64,000 nucleotides of DNA from Thalassovita mangrovi (GCF_009857745.1 NZ_WWEN01000003.1:682001-746000); one strand, 5' to 3'; counted from the stretch's first letter, positions 1 through 8,785 are shown. Program-made: numbers and translations. The notes: generated from the letters alone by a model not told the origin.

Positions 1-227
1 AGGATCGGCGCGAGTCGCGCCCGCAAGGGAGCGACGAGCCGCTCATCCGCCCGGCTGGGCGGCCTCGCTTGTCTTGCCTTGGAAATCTCGCGCGCCAGCA
101 GGTCGCGCACCAGTTGCCCCACGGTGATGTCGCGGTCGCGCGCCAGCGCCGCCGCGGCGCGCAGCATTTCAGGATGGAGTTTGAGTTCGACGGGAGTCAT
201 GGCCATGCGTCCAGCCTGTGGACGCAT
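1..227 (-). CDS. Partial ribbon-helix-helix-like protein (N-terminus only)
   Basis: An open reading frame runs leftward off the window edge with no stop for about 75 codons. In-frame ATG candidates lie at 227, 206 and 200; the most compact begins MTPVELKLHPEML. The following stretch (ITVGQLVRDLLAREI) resembles the helix-turn-helix of small ribbon-helix-helix regulators. The gene starts 25 bp after the carbonic anhydrase stop on the same strand, so co-transcription is possible. The C-terminus and the true function cannot be judged from this fragment. Confidence 0.5.
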   Translation of the reverse strand, partial: MRPQAGRMAMTPVELKLHPEMLRAAAALARDRDITVGQLVRDLLAREISKARQARPPSRADERLVAPLRARLAPI

Positions 228-252
228 GGTTAAGATCGCATGAACGGCAGCG

Positions 253-903
253 TCAGACCGCTTTGAACACGCCTTCCTCGGGCAGGTAATGTTCCAGGCT
301 GCCTTCGCCGATATTGTGCCAGACGCCGTGCAGCGACAGCTGGCCGCCCTCGACCGCCTGCTGCACGAAGGGGAAGGTCATCAGGTTTGCCAGCGAGGTC
401 AGCACCGCTTCCTTTTCCAGTGCGCGTTTGCGTTCGCTTTCGTCTTCGATGTGCTTCACCTTCTCGTAGCCGGGGCGCAGGATGTCCATCCAGCGGCCCA
501 CGAAGGAAGATTTCTCCTCCAGCTCGGGCGCCTTGCCGGAGCACATGTCATGGCAGCCCTGCACACCGCCGCAGCTGGAATGGCCCATCACCACGATATG
601 GGCGACCTTCAGCGCGGTCACCGCGTATTCGACGGTGGCCGAGGTGCCGTGCCGGTCGCCATCGGGTTCATAGGGCGGCACCAGGTTGGCGATGTTACGG
701 TGGATGAAGAATTCGCCCTGATCGGCGCCGAAGATCGAGGTCACGTGGACCCGCGAATCGCAGCAGGAAATGACCATGGCGCGCGGGTGCTGCCCCTCTT
801 CCGCCAATCGGCGGTACCAGCTTTCGTTTTCCTTGTAGGAGGTTGCTTTCCAGCCTTGATAGCGCTGGACCAGGTAGCTGGGCAGGGGTTTGGCATTTTG
901 CAT
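253..903 (-). CDS. Beta-class carbonic anhydrase
   Basis: Catalyses reversible hydration of CO2 to bicarbonate in the cytoplasm. The 216-residue protein carries the beta-class zinc site: CCDSR around residues 47-51 (Cys47, with the Asp49/Arg51 dyad) and HSSCGG around 108-113 (His108, Cys111). Length is normal for the family. An in-frame ATG at 942 would add 13 basic residues, but the ATG at 903 is preceded by AAGGA at suitable spacing and gives the usual start, so 903 was chosen. A perfect tandem 13-bp repeat lies 32-57 bp upstream. The gene is divergent from the small hypothetical gene starting at 1051. Confidence 0.93.
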   Translation of the reverse strand: MQNAKPLPSYLVQRYQGWKATSYKENESWYRRLAEEGQHPRAMVISCCDSRVHVTSIFGADQGEFFIHRNIANLVPPYEPDGDRHGTSATVEYAVTALKVAHIVVMGHSSCGGVQGCHDMCSGKAPELEEKSSFVGRWMDILRPGYEKVKHIEDESERKRALEKEAVLTSLANLMTFPFVQQAVEGGQLSLHGVWHNIGEGSLEHYLPEEGVFKAV

Positions 904-934
904 GTCATTTTCCTTGCGTTTGCGTCGTTGCGAC

Positions 935-960
935 GGGGTCATTAGCGGGGGTCATTAGCG
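935..960. repeat. Perfect tandem duplication of a 13-bp unit
   Basis: The unit GGGGTCATTAGCG occurs twice head to tail (935-947 and 948-960) upstream of the carbonic anhydrase start. It looks like a slippage duplication in the 5' region. Each copy carries an ATG on the minus strand; the one in the proximal copy (942) is in frame with the carbonic anhydrase. Confidence 0.85.
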
Positions 961-972
961 CGGATTTAAGCA

Positions 973-997
973 GCTTTCGAGGGAAAACAACGAAAGC
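973..997. promoter_or_regulatory. Inverted repeat in divergent intergenic region
   Basis: Arms GCTTTCG (973-979) and CGAAAGC (991-997) with an 11-nt spacer lie between the divergent carbonic anhydrase and the gene at 1051. It could be an operator or an RNA hairpin; no regulator can be assigned. Confidence 0.35.
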
Positions 998-1050
998 CTC
1001 AACCTTTTAAGAACCTGTCGCAGCCTAACCTGCCCCTGCGGGAGGCGTCG

Positions 1051-1449
1051 ATGTCCGGGAATGCCAGCATGAAACAGGTCGTTTTTCTGACGCCGGAGGA
1101 AGGTGTCCGGATGAACCGGGACCGGTTGTCGGAGCTTTCTCGCCGCTTCGGCGACAGCGGCGCGGAGGATGTGATCGCCCGCGCGGCGGAGGCCCTGGTG
1201 CTGCGGATGGGCAAATGCCAGCGGCTGTACCAGATCGGCGCGCGGGCCGAGATGCGCCGCAACCTGCGTTCGCAGATCGTGATTTCCGAACGGATCGGCA
1301 TGGTGTCGCTGGCCGAGGCGGCGGACAATGTTCTGCTGTGTCTGGACCGCGACGATCCGGCGGCGCTGGCGGCGACGATGGCGCGGCTTTTGCGGATCGG
1401 GGAACGGTCGGTGTCGGAGCTGTGGGAATTGCAGGATCTTTCGGTCTGA
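1051..1449 (+). CDS. Conserved hypothetical protein (132 aa)
   Basis: I do not recognise a family. The product is a soluble, mostly helical protein of about 132 residues without signal peptide or membrane segment; the sequence is rich in Arg, Glu and Leu with one Cys pair (C near 56 and C near 96). A GGGAGG ribosome site lies just upstream of ATG 1051; a second ATG at 1069 would shorten it by six residues. It is followed 66 bp later by the aminopeptidase on the same strand, so the two may share a transcript. Codon use matches the neighbours, which supports a real gene. Confidence 0.7.
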   Translation: MSGNASMKQVVFLTPEEGVRMNRDRLSELSRRFGDSGAEDVIARAAEALVLRMGKCQRLYQIGARAEMRRNLRSQIVISERIGMVSLAEAADNVLLCLDRDDPAALAATMARLLRIGERSVSELWELQDLSV

Positions 1450-1515
1450 TCCCCTTGCAGGCGGCGATGGTTGGCGTAGGCTATGGCGGACGATCCGACA
1501 GAAAGGCCCGATCCG

Positions 1516-2901
1516 ATGACGCCCCGATTTGCCAATTCCAGCGAAGCCCCGATCCCCGTGCATGTGGTCGACAAACATGCGTTGCAGGATTGGATCGACC
1601 GGCAGCCCGCCCGGGTCCAGACCTGGGTGCATGGCAGCGGCTTCAAGCCCGCGATCGGCAAGACCCTGTTGATCCCCGGACCCGAGGGCATGCCCGAGGC
1701 GGTGCTGATCGGTTACGGCTCTGAGGCGGAGCGCAAGCGCGGTCGGTTCCACCTGGCCGCCGCGGTGCCGTCGCTGCCCGACGGGGCTTATGAGATTGCT
1801 TCGGGTCTGCCCGCCGAGAAGGCCGAGGAAGAGGCGTTGGGCTGGCTGCTGGCGGCCTATGCCTTCGATCGCTATGCCGGCAATGGCGGCGCCAAGGCGC
1901 TTCTGCTGCCGCCCGAGGGGGTCGATGCGGCGAAGCTGGAAATCATCGCGGCCGGCGAATGCCTGACCCGCGACCTGATCAACACGCCCGCCTGCGACAT
2001 GGGGCCGGAAGCCTTGGAAGCGGCGGCGGCGCAGCTGGCCGCCGAGCATGGCGCGCGCTTCGCGGTGGTGCTGGGCGAGGACCTGCTGGACCGTAATTTC
2101 CCGATGATCCACGCGGTCGGCCGGGCCAGCGACGAGGACCCGCGCCTGATCGAACTGACCTGGGGCGAGAGCGGCCCGAAGCTGACCCTGGTGGGCAAGG
2201 GCGTGTGTTTCGATACCGGCGGGCTGAACCTGAAACCGGGCGCCAGCATGGGGCTGATGAAGAAGGATATGGGCGGCGCCGCCACGGTTCTGGGGCTGGC
2301 CCATATGATCATGGCGCTTGGCCTGCCGATCCGGCTGCAGGTGCTGATCCCGGCGGTGGAAAACGCCGTGTCGGGCAATTCCTTCCGGCCGCAGGATATC
2401 CTGATGTCGCGCAAGGGGCTGACGGTGGAAATCAACAATACCGACGCCGAGGGCCGGTTGGTGCTGGCCGACGCGCTGGCCTATGGCGCCGAGGGCGAGC
2501 CGGACCTGATGCTGTCGATGGCCACCCTGACCGGCGCGGCGCGGGTCGCGGTGGGGCCGGACCTGGCGCCTTATTTCACCGATGACGATGCGATCGCTGC
2601 GGCGCTGGATGCGGCCGCGCGCAAGGTGGCCGATCCGGTCTGGCGGATGCCGTTCTGGGACCCCTACGAAAAGGATATCGAACCGGGCATCGCCGATCTG
2701 GACAACGCGCCGTCGGGCGGCTTCGCCGGTTCGATCACAGCGGCGCTGTTCCTGCGCCGCTTCGCCGGGGACAAGGCGCGGTACACCCATTTCGATATCT
2801 ATGGCTGGCAGCCGAAACCGGCGCCGGGGCGGCCCAAGGGCGGCGTCGGCATGGGCGCGCGGGCGCTGCTGGAGGCGTTGCCGGGCGTTTTGGGGCTGTA
2901 A
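1516..2901 (+). CDS. M17 family leucyl aminopeptidase
   Basis: Cytosolic dimetal exopeptidase that removes N-terminal residues from peptides. The 461-residue product has the M17 signature NTDAEGRL at about residues 308-315 and the metal- and lysine-containing block VGKGVCFDTGGLNLK followed by KKDMGG. The less conserved N-terminal domain precedes the catalytic domain. An in-frame ATG at 1483 would add 11 residues; ATG 1516 is preferred because the alignment-like start fits the family better. The NlpC/P60 gene begins 4 bp after the stop, so the two form an operon, a pairing plausible for turnover of peptides released from the cell wall. Confidence 0.93.
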   Translation: MTPRFANSSEAPIPVHVVDKHALQDWIDRQPARVQTWVHGSGFKPAIGKTLLIPGPEGMPEAVLIGYGSEAERKRGRFHLAAAVPSLPDGAYEIASGLPAEKAEEEALGWLLAAYAFDRYAGNGGAKALLLPPEGVDAAKLEIIAAGECLTRDLINTPACDMGPEALEAAAAQLAAEHGARFAVVLGEDLLDRNFPMIHAVGRASDEDPRLIELTWGESGPKLTLVGKGVCFDTGGLNLKPGASMGLMKKDMGGAATVLGLAHMIMALGLPIRLQVLIPAVENAVSGNSFRPQDILMSRKGLTVEINNTDAEGRLVLADALAYGAEGEPDLMLSMATLTGAARVAVGPDLAPYFTDDDAIAAALDAAARKVADPVWRMPFWDPYEKDIEPGIADLDNAPSGGFAGSITAALFLRRFAGDKARYTHFDIYGWQPKPAPGRPKGGVGMGARALLEALPGVLGL

Positions 2902-2905
2902 GACA

Positions 2906-3757
2906 ATGGACAAACGTCTGATCCCGGCCAATTCGCGGGTGGCCGCCGCATCCTTGCGCGGGCAGGTCGAGGCCCCGCTTTACACCGAGGGCGAAAGGCG
3001 GCTGGTGGCGCGCGCGGTGGTCGATATGCTGAACGCGCCGCTGGGGCGGCGCGAGCGGCAGCTGGTGATGGGCGAGGCGGTGCAGCGATTCGAATCGCGC
3101 GACGGCTGGGCCTTCGTGCAATGCGAACGCGACGGCTATGTCGGGTACCTGCGGGCACAGGACCTGGAGGATCGCCGCCCGACCACCCACAAGGTCACCG
3201 CGCGCTCGACCCATGTCTATTCGGCACCGCATTTCAAATCGCCCGAGCGGCTGTCGCTGAGCCTGGGGTCGAAGCTGCGGGCCACCGGCGAAGAGGACGG
3301 GTTTTTGGTGCTGGCCGAGGGCTATGTCCCGCTGCAGCATGTCCAGCCGCAGGATCATTTTGGCTCGGACCTGGTGGAAGAGGCCGAGGGCTATATCGGC
3401 GTTCCCTATCTGTGGGGCGGCAACAGCATCTGGGGCATCGATTGTTCCGGGCTGGTGCAGGCGGCCTGCCTGGCCTGCGGCATCGATTGCCCCGGCGACA
3501 GCGATCAGCAGGAGGCCGGTCTGGGCCGGTTGCTGCCCGCAGGGACCAAGCCGCGGCGCGGCGATCTGTTGTTCTGGAAAGGCCATGTGGCGCTGGTCGC
3601 CGGGCGCGGGCAGATCCTGCATGCCAATGCCTATACGATGACGGTGGCCTATGAGGATTTGGAGGCCGCGATCGTGCGGATCGAGCAACAGGGCGACGGG
3701 CCGGTGACGGCGCATCGCCGGTTACCGAAGCCGAAAGGGGCGCAGGGCGAAGGCTAA
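2906..3757 (+). CDS. NlpC/P60 family peptidase with SH3-type domains
   Basis: Predicted cysteine peptidase of peptidoglycan or peptide turnover (gamma-D-Glu-diaminoacyl endopeptidase class). The 283-residue protein has about 155 N-terminal residues of SH3-like beta repeats (for example WAFVQCERDGYVGYL) and then the NlpC/P60 domain: catalytic Cys180 in IDCSGLV and His227 in GHVALV, followed by HANAY. No signal peptide is visible, so it may act on recycled muropeptides in the cytoplasm or leave by another route. The start ATG 2906 lies 4 bp behind the aminopeptidase stop. It faces the DUF2794 gene tail to tail, with a palindrome cluster between. Confidence 0.9.
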   Translation: MDKRLIPANSRVAAASLRGQVEAPLYTEGERRLVARAVVDMLNAPLGRRERQLVMGEAVQRFESRDGWAFVQCERDGYVGYLRAQDLEDRRPTTHKVTARSTHVYSAPHFKSPERLSLSLGSKLRATGEEDGFLVLAEGYVPLQHVQPQDHFGSDLVEEAEGYIGVPYLWGGNSIWGIDCSGLVQAACLACGIDCPGDSDQQEAGLGRLLPAGTKPRRGDLLFWKGHVALVAGRGQILHANAYTMTVAYEDLEAAIVRIEQQGDGPVTAHRRLPKPKGAQGEG

Positions 3758-3778
3758 GCGCCGTTTCGGGTTTGAGGG

Positions 3779-3847
3779 GCAAGGATTTTCGAAAATCCTT
3801 GCTCAAGCGCCTTTGAAGGCACTTTCAAGCCGTTTCGAAACGGCTTG
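3779..3847. repeat. Cluster of three palindromes between convergent genes
   Basis: A perfect 24-bp palindrome (3779-3802, core GATTTTCGAAAATC), a smaller GCCTTTGAAGGC dyad (3809-3820) and a perfect 22-bp palindrome (3826-3847, core CCGTTTCGAAACGG) follow one another. Both large palindromes centre on TTCGAA. They lie between tail-to-tail genes and probably act as a bidirectional termination or mRNA-end structure; they may also be a dispersed repeat. Confidence 0.7.
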
Positions 3848-3850
3848 GGT

Positions 3851-4195
3851 TCATTCCACCGCGCGGATCAGCTTGCGTTCCAGCACCCGCAGCACCGATT
3901 TCAGGTCCTGGCCGCGTTTGAGCACCTGCCCGTCGATGCCGACGACCGAATACTGCCCCTGCTTGTTGCGCAGCTTGGGGCGTTTTTCGATCCGGTAGAG
4001 CGGGTTTTCGGCGGTGCGGCGGAAGATCGAGAACACCGCCATGTCGCGCAGGCAGGAAATGCCGTAATCGCGCCATTCGCCGGCGGCGACCATGCGGCCG
4101 TAAAGGCCGAGGATGATGCCCAGTTCCTTGCGGTCGAAGGCGACTTGTTCGGGAATGCCCTGTCTGGGAAAGGGCGTGGGGTTCTGCACCGTCAT
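3851..4195 (-). CDS. DUF2794 domain protein
   Basis: A 114-residue protein of the alphaproteobacterial DUF2794 family, whose biochemical role is unknown. Family features seen include the central block LGIILGLYGRMVAAGEWRDY and a conserved FSIFRR segment followed by YRIEKRP. It is soluble with no signal peptide. ATG 4195 was chosen; a TTG at 4225 would add 10 residues outside the usual family start. No strong ribosome site is visible. It lies between the convergent NlpC gene and paaZ on the same strand. Confidence 0.85.
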   Translation of the reverse strand: MTVQNPTPFPRQGIPEQVAFDRKELGIILGLYGRMVAAGEWRDYGISCLRDMAVFSIFRRTAENPLYRIEKRPKLRNKQGQYSVVGIDGQVLKRGQDLKSVLRVLERKLIRAVE

Positions 4196-4298
4196 ACAGA
4201 CAGATTTGCGCCAAAGCGGGCGCAAATCAAGGGGTTTGGGCCGGGGCGGGGGGTGGCCGGGCCTGAACGGCCCGGCCAGCGTTGTTCTTTGTCGCGCC

Positions 4299-6320
4299 TC
4301 AGCGCTCGTAGCTGACCATGGTCAGCAGTTCGTATTCGGCGACCTGATCACCGTCCTGGTTGGTCAGCGTCACGTTCCAGGCGACCTCGCCATAGGCGTC
4401 GGTGCGCTTGGTCTTGCGCTTGCAGGTCAGGCGGACCTTGATGCTGTCGCCGGGGCTGACCGGTTTCTGGAAGGACAGGCCATTGAGGCCGGTATTGGCC
4501 AGAACCGGACCCGGATCGGGCTGCACGAAGAGCCCCGCCGCGAAGGACAGCAGCAGGTAGCCATGCGCGACCCGGCCGGGAAAGAACGGGTTCGCCTTGG
4601 CCGCTTCTTCGTCCATGTGGGCATAGAAGGTGTCGCCGGTGAAATGGGCGAAATGTTCGATATCGTCGAGCGTGACCGTGCGCGGATCGGTGTGGAGGGT
4701 TTCACCGATGACGATCTCATCGAAGGTGCGCTGGAACGGGTGCTGCGGCCCGGTGGTTTCCGCCGCGCCCTTGATCCAGGTGCCGGTGATGGCGCTGATC
4801 ATGTCGGGGCTGCCCTGGATCGCGGTGCGTTGCATGTAATGCAGCACGCCGCGCACGCCGCCCAGTTCCTCGCCGCCGCCCGCGCGGCCGGGGCCGCCGT
4901 GGACCATGTGGGGCAGGGGCGAACCGTGGCCGGTCGATTCGTCGGCCGAGGCGCGGCCGTTGATGTAGATGCGGCCGTGCCAGGCGGCGCTGCTCAGCGT
5001 GACGTCGCGCGCGACCTGCGGTTCATTGGTGAACAGCGAGCTGACCAGCGACCCGCCGCCGCGATTGGCCAGCTCGGCGGCATGGGCCAGGTCGCGATAG
5101 GGCAGCAGGGTGGACACCGGGCCGAAGGCTTCGACCGAATGCACCACCGTGGCCGCGTCGGGATCGTCGCAGGCCAGCAGGGTCGGCGGCAGGAAGGCGC
5201 CGTTCGCGAGGTTGTCCGACAGCGCATCGGGGCCGCCGCAGATCACACGCGTTTCCGGCGCGAGCTGGGCGAGCTTTTCCAGCACGTCCGCTTTCTGATC
5301 CAGCGAGGCCAGCGCGCCCATGCGGGTTTCCTTGGACGAGGGATCGCCCAGCACGATATTGCCGAGCTTGTCCGACAGCGCCTTGGCCACCGCTTCCAGC
5401 TGCGATTCGGGCACGATCAGACGGCGCATGGCGGTACATTTCTGCCCCGCCTTGGCGGTGATTTCGCTGGTCGCTTCCTTGATGAACAGCGCGAATTCCG
5501 GGCTGTCCGGATCGGCATCGGGGCCGAGGATCGCGGCGTTCAGACTGTCCTGTTCGGCCAGGAACCGGGTCGAGTTCTTCACCAGATTCGGGTTCGACCG
5601 CAGCATGGTCGCGGTGTCGGCGGAACCGGTGAAGCTGACCACGTCCTGCGCGCCCAGCCGGTCCAGCAGGTCGCCGGTGCGCCCGACGATCAGCTGCGCC
5701 GCGCCCTCGGGCAGCAGGCCCGATTCGATCATCATGCGGAAGCAGGCCTCGGTCAGGTAACTGGTCTGGGTCGCCGGTTTGACGATGGCGGGGACGCCCG
5801 CCAGCAGGGTCGGGGCGAGCTTTTCCAGCATCCCCCAGACCGGGAAGTTGAAGGCGTTGATATGCACCGCGACGCCCTGCAGCGGCACCGCGATATGCTG
5901 GCCCAGGAAGGTGCCCTTGCGCGACAGCTGTTCGACCTCGCCGTCGATATAGACATGGCCGTCGGGCATTTCGCGCCGCCCCTTGGAGGCGAAGACGAAC
6001 ATGGTGCCGATGCCGCCGTCGATGTCGATTGCGCCGTCGCGGCGGGTGGCGCCGGTTGCTGGGTTGAGCGCGTAAAGTTCTTCCTTGCGGGTATCCAGAT
6101 AGGTGGCCAGCGCCTTGAGCATCTTGGCGCGTTCGTGGAAGGTCATCGCACGCAGGGCCGGGCCGCCTTTGGTACGGGCGTGATCCAGCATTTCTTGCAT
6201 GTCGAGCGCGGCGCCGCCCGCCACGGCGATCGGTTCACCGCTGACCGGGCCGATGATGGTGGTGGCGGTTTCGCCCGGCGCGATCCAGCGTCCGGCGGCG
6301 TAGCTTTCGGGTTTCAGCAT
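4299..6320 (-). CDS. paaZ: PaaZ, bifunctional oxepin-CoA hydrolase / semialdehyde dehydrogenase
   Basis: Acts in aerobic phenylacetate degradation: the C-terminal MaoC-type hydratase opens the oxepin-CoA ring and the N-terminal NADP-linked aldehyde dehydrogenase oxidises the resulting semialdehyde. The 673-residue length fits PaaZ. The dehydrogenase half carries AGQKCTA with the catalytic Cys, and FTGS; the C-terminal half carries [11 protein letters not shown] and GRVAHGYL of R-hydratases. ATG 6320 has an AGGAGG site at good spacing; the ATG at 6356 lacks one. It is transcribed divergently from paaI-paaK-paaR, with a TetR-type palindrome in the shared promoter. The ring epoxidase genes paaABCDE are not in the window. 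Confidence 0.95.
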   Translation of the reverse strand: MLKPESYAAGRWIAPGETATTIIGPVSGEPIAVAGGAALDMQEMLDHARTKGGPALRAMTFHERAKMLKALATYLDTRKEELYALNPATGATRRDGAIDIDGGIGTMFVFASKGRREMPDGHVYIDGEVEQLSRKGTFLGQHIAVPLQGVAVHINAFNFPVWGMLEKLAPTLLAGVPAIVKPATQTSYLTEACFRMMIESGLLPEGAAQLIVGRTGDLLDRLGAQDVVSFTGSADTATMLRSNPNLVKNSTRFLAEQDSLNAAILGPDADPDSPEFALFIKEATSEITAKAGQKCTAMRRLIVPESQLEAVAKALSDKLGNIVLGDPSSKETRMGALASLDQKADVLEKLAQLAPETRVICGGPDALSDNLANGAFLPPTLLACDDPDAATVVHSVEAFGPVSTLLPYRDLAHAAELANRGGGSLVSSLFTNEPQVARDVTLSSAAWHGRIYINGRASADESTGHGSPLPHMVHGGPGRAGGGEELGGVRGVLHYMQRTAIQGSPDMISAITGTWIKGAAETTGPQHPFQRTFDEIVIGETLHTDPRTVTLDDIEHFAHFTGDTFYAHMDEEAAKANPFFPGRVAHGYLLLSFAAGLFVQPDPGPVLANTGLNGLSFQKPVSPGDSIKVRLTCKRKTKRTDAYGEVAWNVTLTNQDGDQVAEYELLTMVSYER

Positions 6321-6381
6321 ATTCAGCTCCTCCTGTTGGCGCGCATCCTGCGCCAAAGCGGAGAGGATTTCAACACTATTG

Positions 6382-6395
6382 ACCGACCGGTCGGT
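6382..6395. promoter_or_regulatory. Perfect 14-bp palindrome, probable PaaR operator
   Basis: ACCGACCGGTCGGT lies in the 113-bp divergent region between paaZ and paaI. TetR-family PaaR regulators are known to bind ACCG...CGGT-type palindromes, and a TetR-family gene ends this gene set. A TTGACC hexamer (6379-6384) overlaps its left edge. The site could control both directions. Confidence 0.75.
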
Positions 6396-6433
6396 TATGT
6401 GTCAGGGTTGCCCCGGGAGCGAGGAGGAAAGCC

Positions 6434-6862
6434 ATGACGCCGCAAGAACGCGCCGAGCGCAGTGCCGAACAGATGTGGTCGACCGACAAGGCGACGCAAT
6501 TTCTGGGGATGGAGATCACCCATATCGCCCCGGGCGAGGCGGTGATGACCATGCGGGTGCGCGACGAGCACCTGAACGGGCACCATATCTGCCACGGCGG
6601 CTATATCTTCACCCTGGCCGACAGCGCCTTTGCCTTTGCCTGCAACAGCTACAACACGCTGGTCGTGGCGCAGCAAAATTCGATCACCTATCTCAGCCCC
6701 GGCAAGGCCGGCGAGCTTCTGACCGCCACTGCGACCGAAGTGTCGCGCACCGGCCGGTCGGGCGTTTACGACGTGGTGGTGACCGGCGAGGACGGCCGCA
6801 AGGTTGCACTGTTCCGGGGGCTGTCGCGGCAGATCTCGGGCCAGCATTTCGAGGAAGACTGA
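6434..6862 (+). CDS. paaI: PaaI, hydroxyphenylacetyl-CoA thioesterase
   Basis: Hotdog-fold acyl-CoA thioesterase that releases CoA from phenylacetyl-CoA derivatives stalled in the pathway. The 142-residue protein has the family motif HICHGGYIFTLADSAFA (about residues 53-69) with the Gly-Gly turn and catalytic Asp. GAGGAGG lies at 6421-6427, just upstream of the ATG. It is first in the plus-strand unit and is followed 36 bp later by paaK. Confidence 0.93.
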   Translation: MTPQERAERSAEQMWSTDKATQFLGMEITHIAPGEAVMTMRVRDEHLNGHHICHGGYIFTLADSAFAFACNSYNTLVVAQQNSITYLSPGKAGELLTATATEVSRTGRSGVYDVVVTGEDGRKVALFRGLSRQISGQHFEED

Positions 6863-6898
6863 CGCCTGCCGAAGGGCGGCGTTAAGGGAGGAATTCAC

Positions 6899-8209
6899 AT
6901 GGAAGACCTGTCACCCAAACCGGGCGATCTGGAACATATCGAAACCGCGTCGCGCGACGAAATTTCGGCGCTGCAGCTGCAGCGGATGAAATGGTCGCTG
7001 AAACACGCCTATGACAACGTGCCGTTCTACAAGGAAAGCTTCGACAAGGCCGGGGTGCATCCCGACGACCTGAATTCGCTGTCGGACCTGGCGAAGTTTC
7101 CCTTCACGGTGAAGCAGGACCTGCGCGACAACTATCCCTTCGGCCTGTTCGCGGTGCCGCGCCAGCAGATCGCGCGCATCCATGCGTCGTCGGGCACCAC
7201 CGGGCAGCCGACCGTTGTCGGTTACACCAAGAACGACCTGGATATGTGGGCCAGCGTGGTGGGCCGGTCCTTGCGCGCCTCGGGCTTGCGGCCGGGCGAC
7301 GTGTTGCACAACGCTTACGGTTACGGGCTGTTCACCGGGGGCTTGGGCATCCATGGCGGGGCCGAACAGATGGGCCTGACCGTGGTGCCGGTATCGGGCG
7401 GCATGACCCAACGCCAGGTGCGGGTGATCGAGGATTTCGGCGCCACCGGCATCACCGTGACGCCGTCCTACGCTTTGTCGATCCTCGACGAATACGCCAA
7501 GCAGGGGCTCGACCCGCGCAAGAGCCCGCTGAAAGTGGGGATTTTCGGCGCCGAACCCTGGACCAACGCGATGCGGCTGGAGATCGAGGACGCCTTCGAC
7601 ATGCACGCGGTCGACATCTACGGCCTGTCCGAAGTGATCGGGCCCGGCGTGGCGAACGAATGCGTCGAAACCAAGGACGGGCTGCATATCTGGGAAGACC
7701 ACTTCTACCCCGAAGTGATCGACCCGGAAACCGGCGAGGTCCTGCCCGATGGCGAGCTGGGCGAGCTGGTCTTCACCTCGCTGAGCAAGGAAGCCTTCCC
7801 GATCATCCGCTACCGCACCCGCGACCTGACCCGGCTGTTGCCCGGCACCGCGCGAAGCATGCGGCGGATGGAAAAGGTCACCGGGCGCAGCGACGACATG
7901 ATCATCCTGCGCGGCGTCAACGTGTTCCCGACCCAGATCGAGGAACAGCTGATGACCGTCGAAGGCCTGGCGCCGCATTTCCAGATCGAACTTGCACGCC
8001 CCGACCGGATGGACGAAATGACCGTCCATGTGGAACTGTCCGATGGTGCGTCGGTCGATATCGTCGAAACCGCCGCCAAGGACCTGAAGGGCAAGGTCAA
8101 ATCCAACGTGGGCATTTCGATCAAGGTCAACGTGGCCGAGCCGGGCAAGGTGGTGCGCAGCGAAGGCAAGGCCGTGCGGATCATCGACAACCGCCCCAAG
8201 GAGAGCTGA
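6899..8209 (+). CDS. paaK: PaaK, phenylacetate-CoA ligase
   Basis: Activates phenylacetate to phenylacetyl-CoA with ATP, the entry step of the pathway. The 436-residue protein shows the adenylate-forming signature SSGTTGQPTVV (about residues 98-108), the YGLSE segment near 240, RDLTRL near 305 and the C-terminal SDDMIILRGVNVFP loop. Length matches PaaK. An AAGGGAGG site precedes ATG 6899. The tetR-type gene starts immediately after its stop codon, which suggests translational coupling. Confidence 0.95.
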   Translation: MEDLSPKPGDLEHIETASRDEISALQLQRMKWSLKHAYDNVPFYKESFDKAGVHPDDLNSLSDLAKFPFTVKQDLRDNYPFGLFAVPRQQIARIHASSGTTGQPTVVGYTKNDLDMWASVVGRSLRASGLRPGDVLHNAYGYGLFTGGLGIHGGAEQMGLTVVPVSGGMTQRQVRVIEDFGATGITVTPSYALSILDEYAKQGLDPRKSPLKVGIFGAEPWTNAMRLEIEDAFDMHAVDIYGLSEVIGPGVANECVETKDGLHIWEDHFYPEVIDPETGEVLPDGELGELVFTSLSKEAFPIIRYRTRDLTRLLPGTARSMRRMEKVTGRSDDMIILRGVNVFPTQIEEQLMTVEGLAPHFQIELARPDRMDEMTVHVELSDGASVDIVETAAKDLKGKVKSNVGISIKVNVAEPGKVVRSEGKAVRIIDNRPKES

Positions 8210-8785
8210 ATGGCGCGCGGACTGGCACGCGATCACGATGAAAAACGGGCGGCGCTGAGAAAAGGCGCCGCCGCCTATTTCGCCACGCATGGGTTCGACC
8301 GCGCCTCGATGACCGGGGCGGCGAAATCCTGCGGCGTGTCGAAGGCGCTGATCTATCATTACTGGGCGTCGAAGGAAGACCTGCTTTACGACATCCTGGA
8401 CGAACACCTGACCGAGCTTGCCGAGGTGGTCGAAGCGGCGCGGTCGGAGGGAATGCGCGGGCTGATCCGGGTGATCCTGGAAGCCTACGCCGATGCGGAT
8501 GCCGAACATAAGCTGCAGCTCGACGCGCTGAGCGTGCTGCCCGAGGACAAGCAGGTGCCGCTGATCGGGGCGCAGCGCCGGCTGGTCGAAACCATGTCCG
8601 ACGCGGTGCTGCAGGAAGCGCCGCAACTGGGCGATGATCCCGACCGTTTGCGCGCCGCGACGATGAGCGTCTTCGCGGTGCTGAACTGGTTCTACATGTG
8701 GCACCGCCCGGGCAAGGGGCTGAGCCGCGAAGCCTATGCCGAACTGGCGGCGGATTTCGCCATCGGCGGGCTGAAGGCGCTTTAA
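8210..8785 (+). CDS. paaR: TetR-family regulator, probable PaaR
   Basis: Helix-turn-helix repressor of 191 residues. The N-terminal DNA-binding part reads FDRASMTGAAKSCGVSKALIYHY around residues 28-50 (given here in part), typical of TetR proteins, and the helical C-terminal part would bind the inducer, in known PaaR proteins phenylacetyl-CoA. The ATG directly follows the paaK stop codon and AAGGAG lies in the end of paaK. The gene position, together with the perfect palindrome at 6382-6395, supports control of the paaZ and paaIK promoters. Assignment as PaaR rather than another TetR protein is inferred from context. Confidence 0.85.
   Translation: MARGLARDHDEKRAALRKGAAAYFATHGFDRASMTGAAKSCGVSKALIYHYWASKEDLLYDILDEHLTELAEVVEAARSEGMRGLIRVILEAYADADAEHKLQLDALSVLPEDKQVPLIGAQRRLVETMSDAVLQEAPQLGDDPDRLRAATMSVFAVLNWFYMWHRPGKGLSREAYAELAADFAIGGLKAL

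Noticed and set aside
955-2931. 658-codon minus-strand open frame over the aminopeptidase
   Set aside because: It is a shadow of the M17 gene in GC-rich DNA, with no recognisable motif and Arg/Gln/Gly-rich composition.
4113-6437. 774-codon plus-strand open frame opposite paaZ
   Set aside because: Antisense shadow; paaZ has clear motifs, a ribosome site and correct length.
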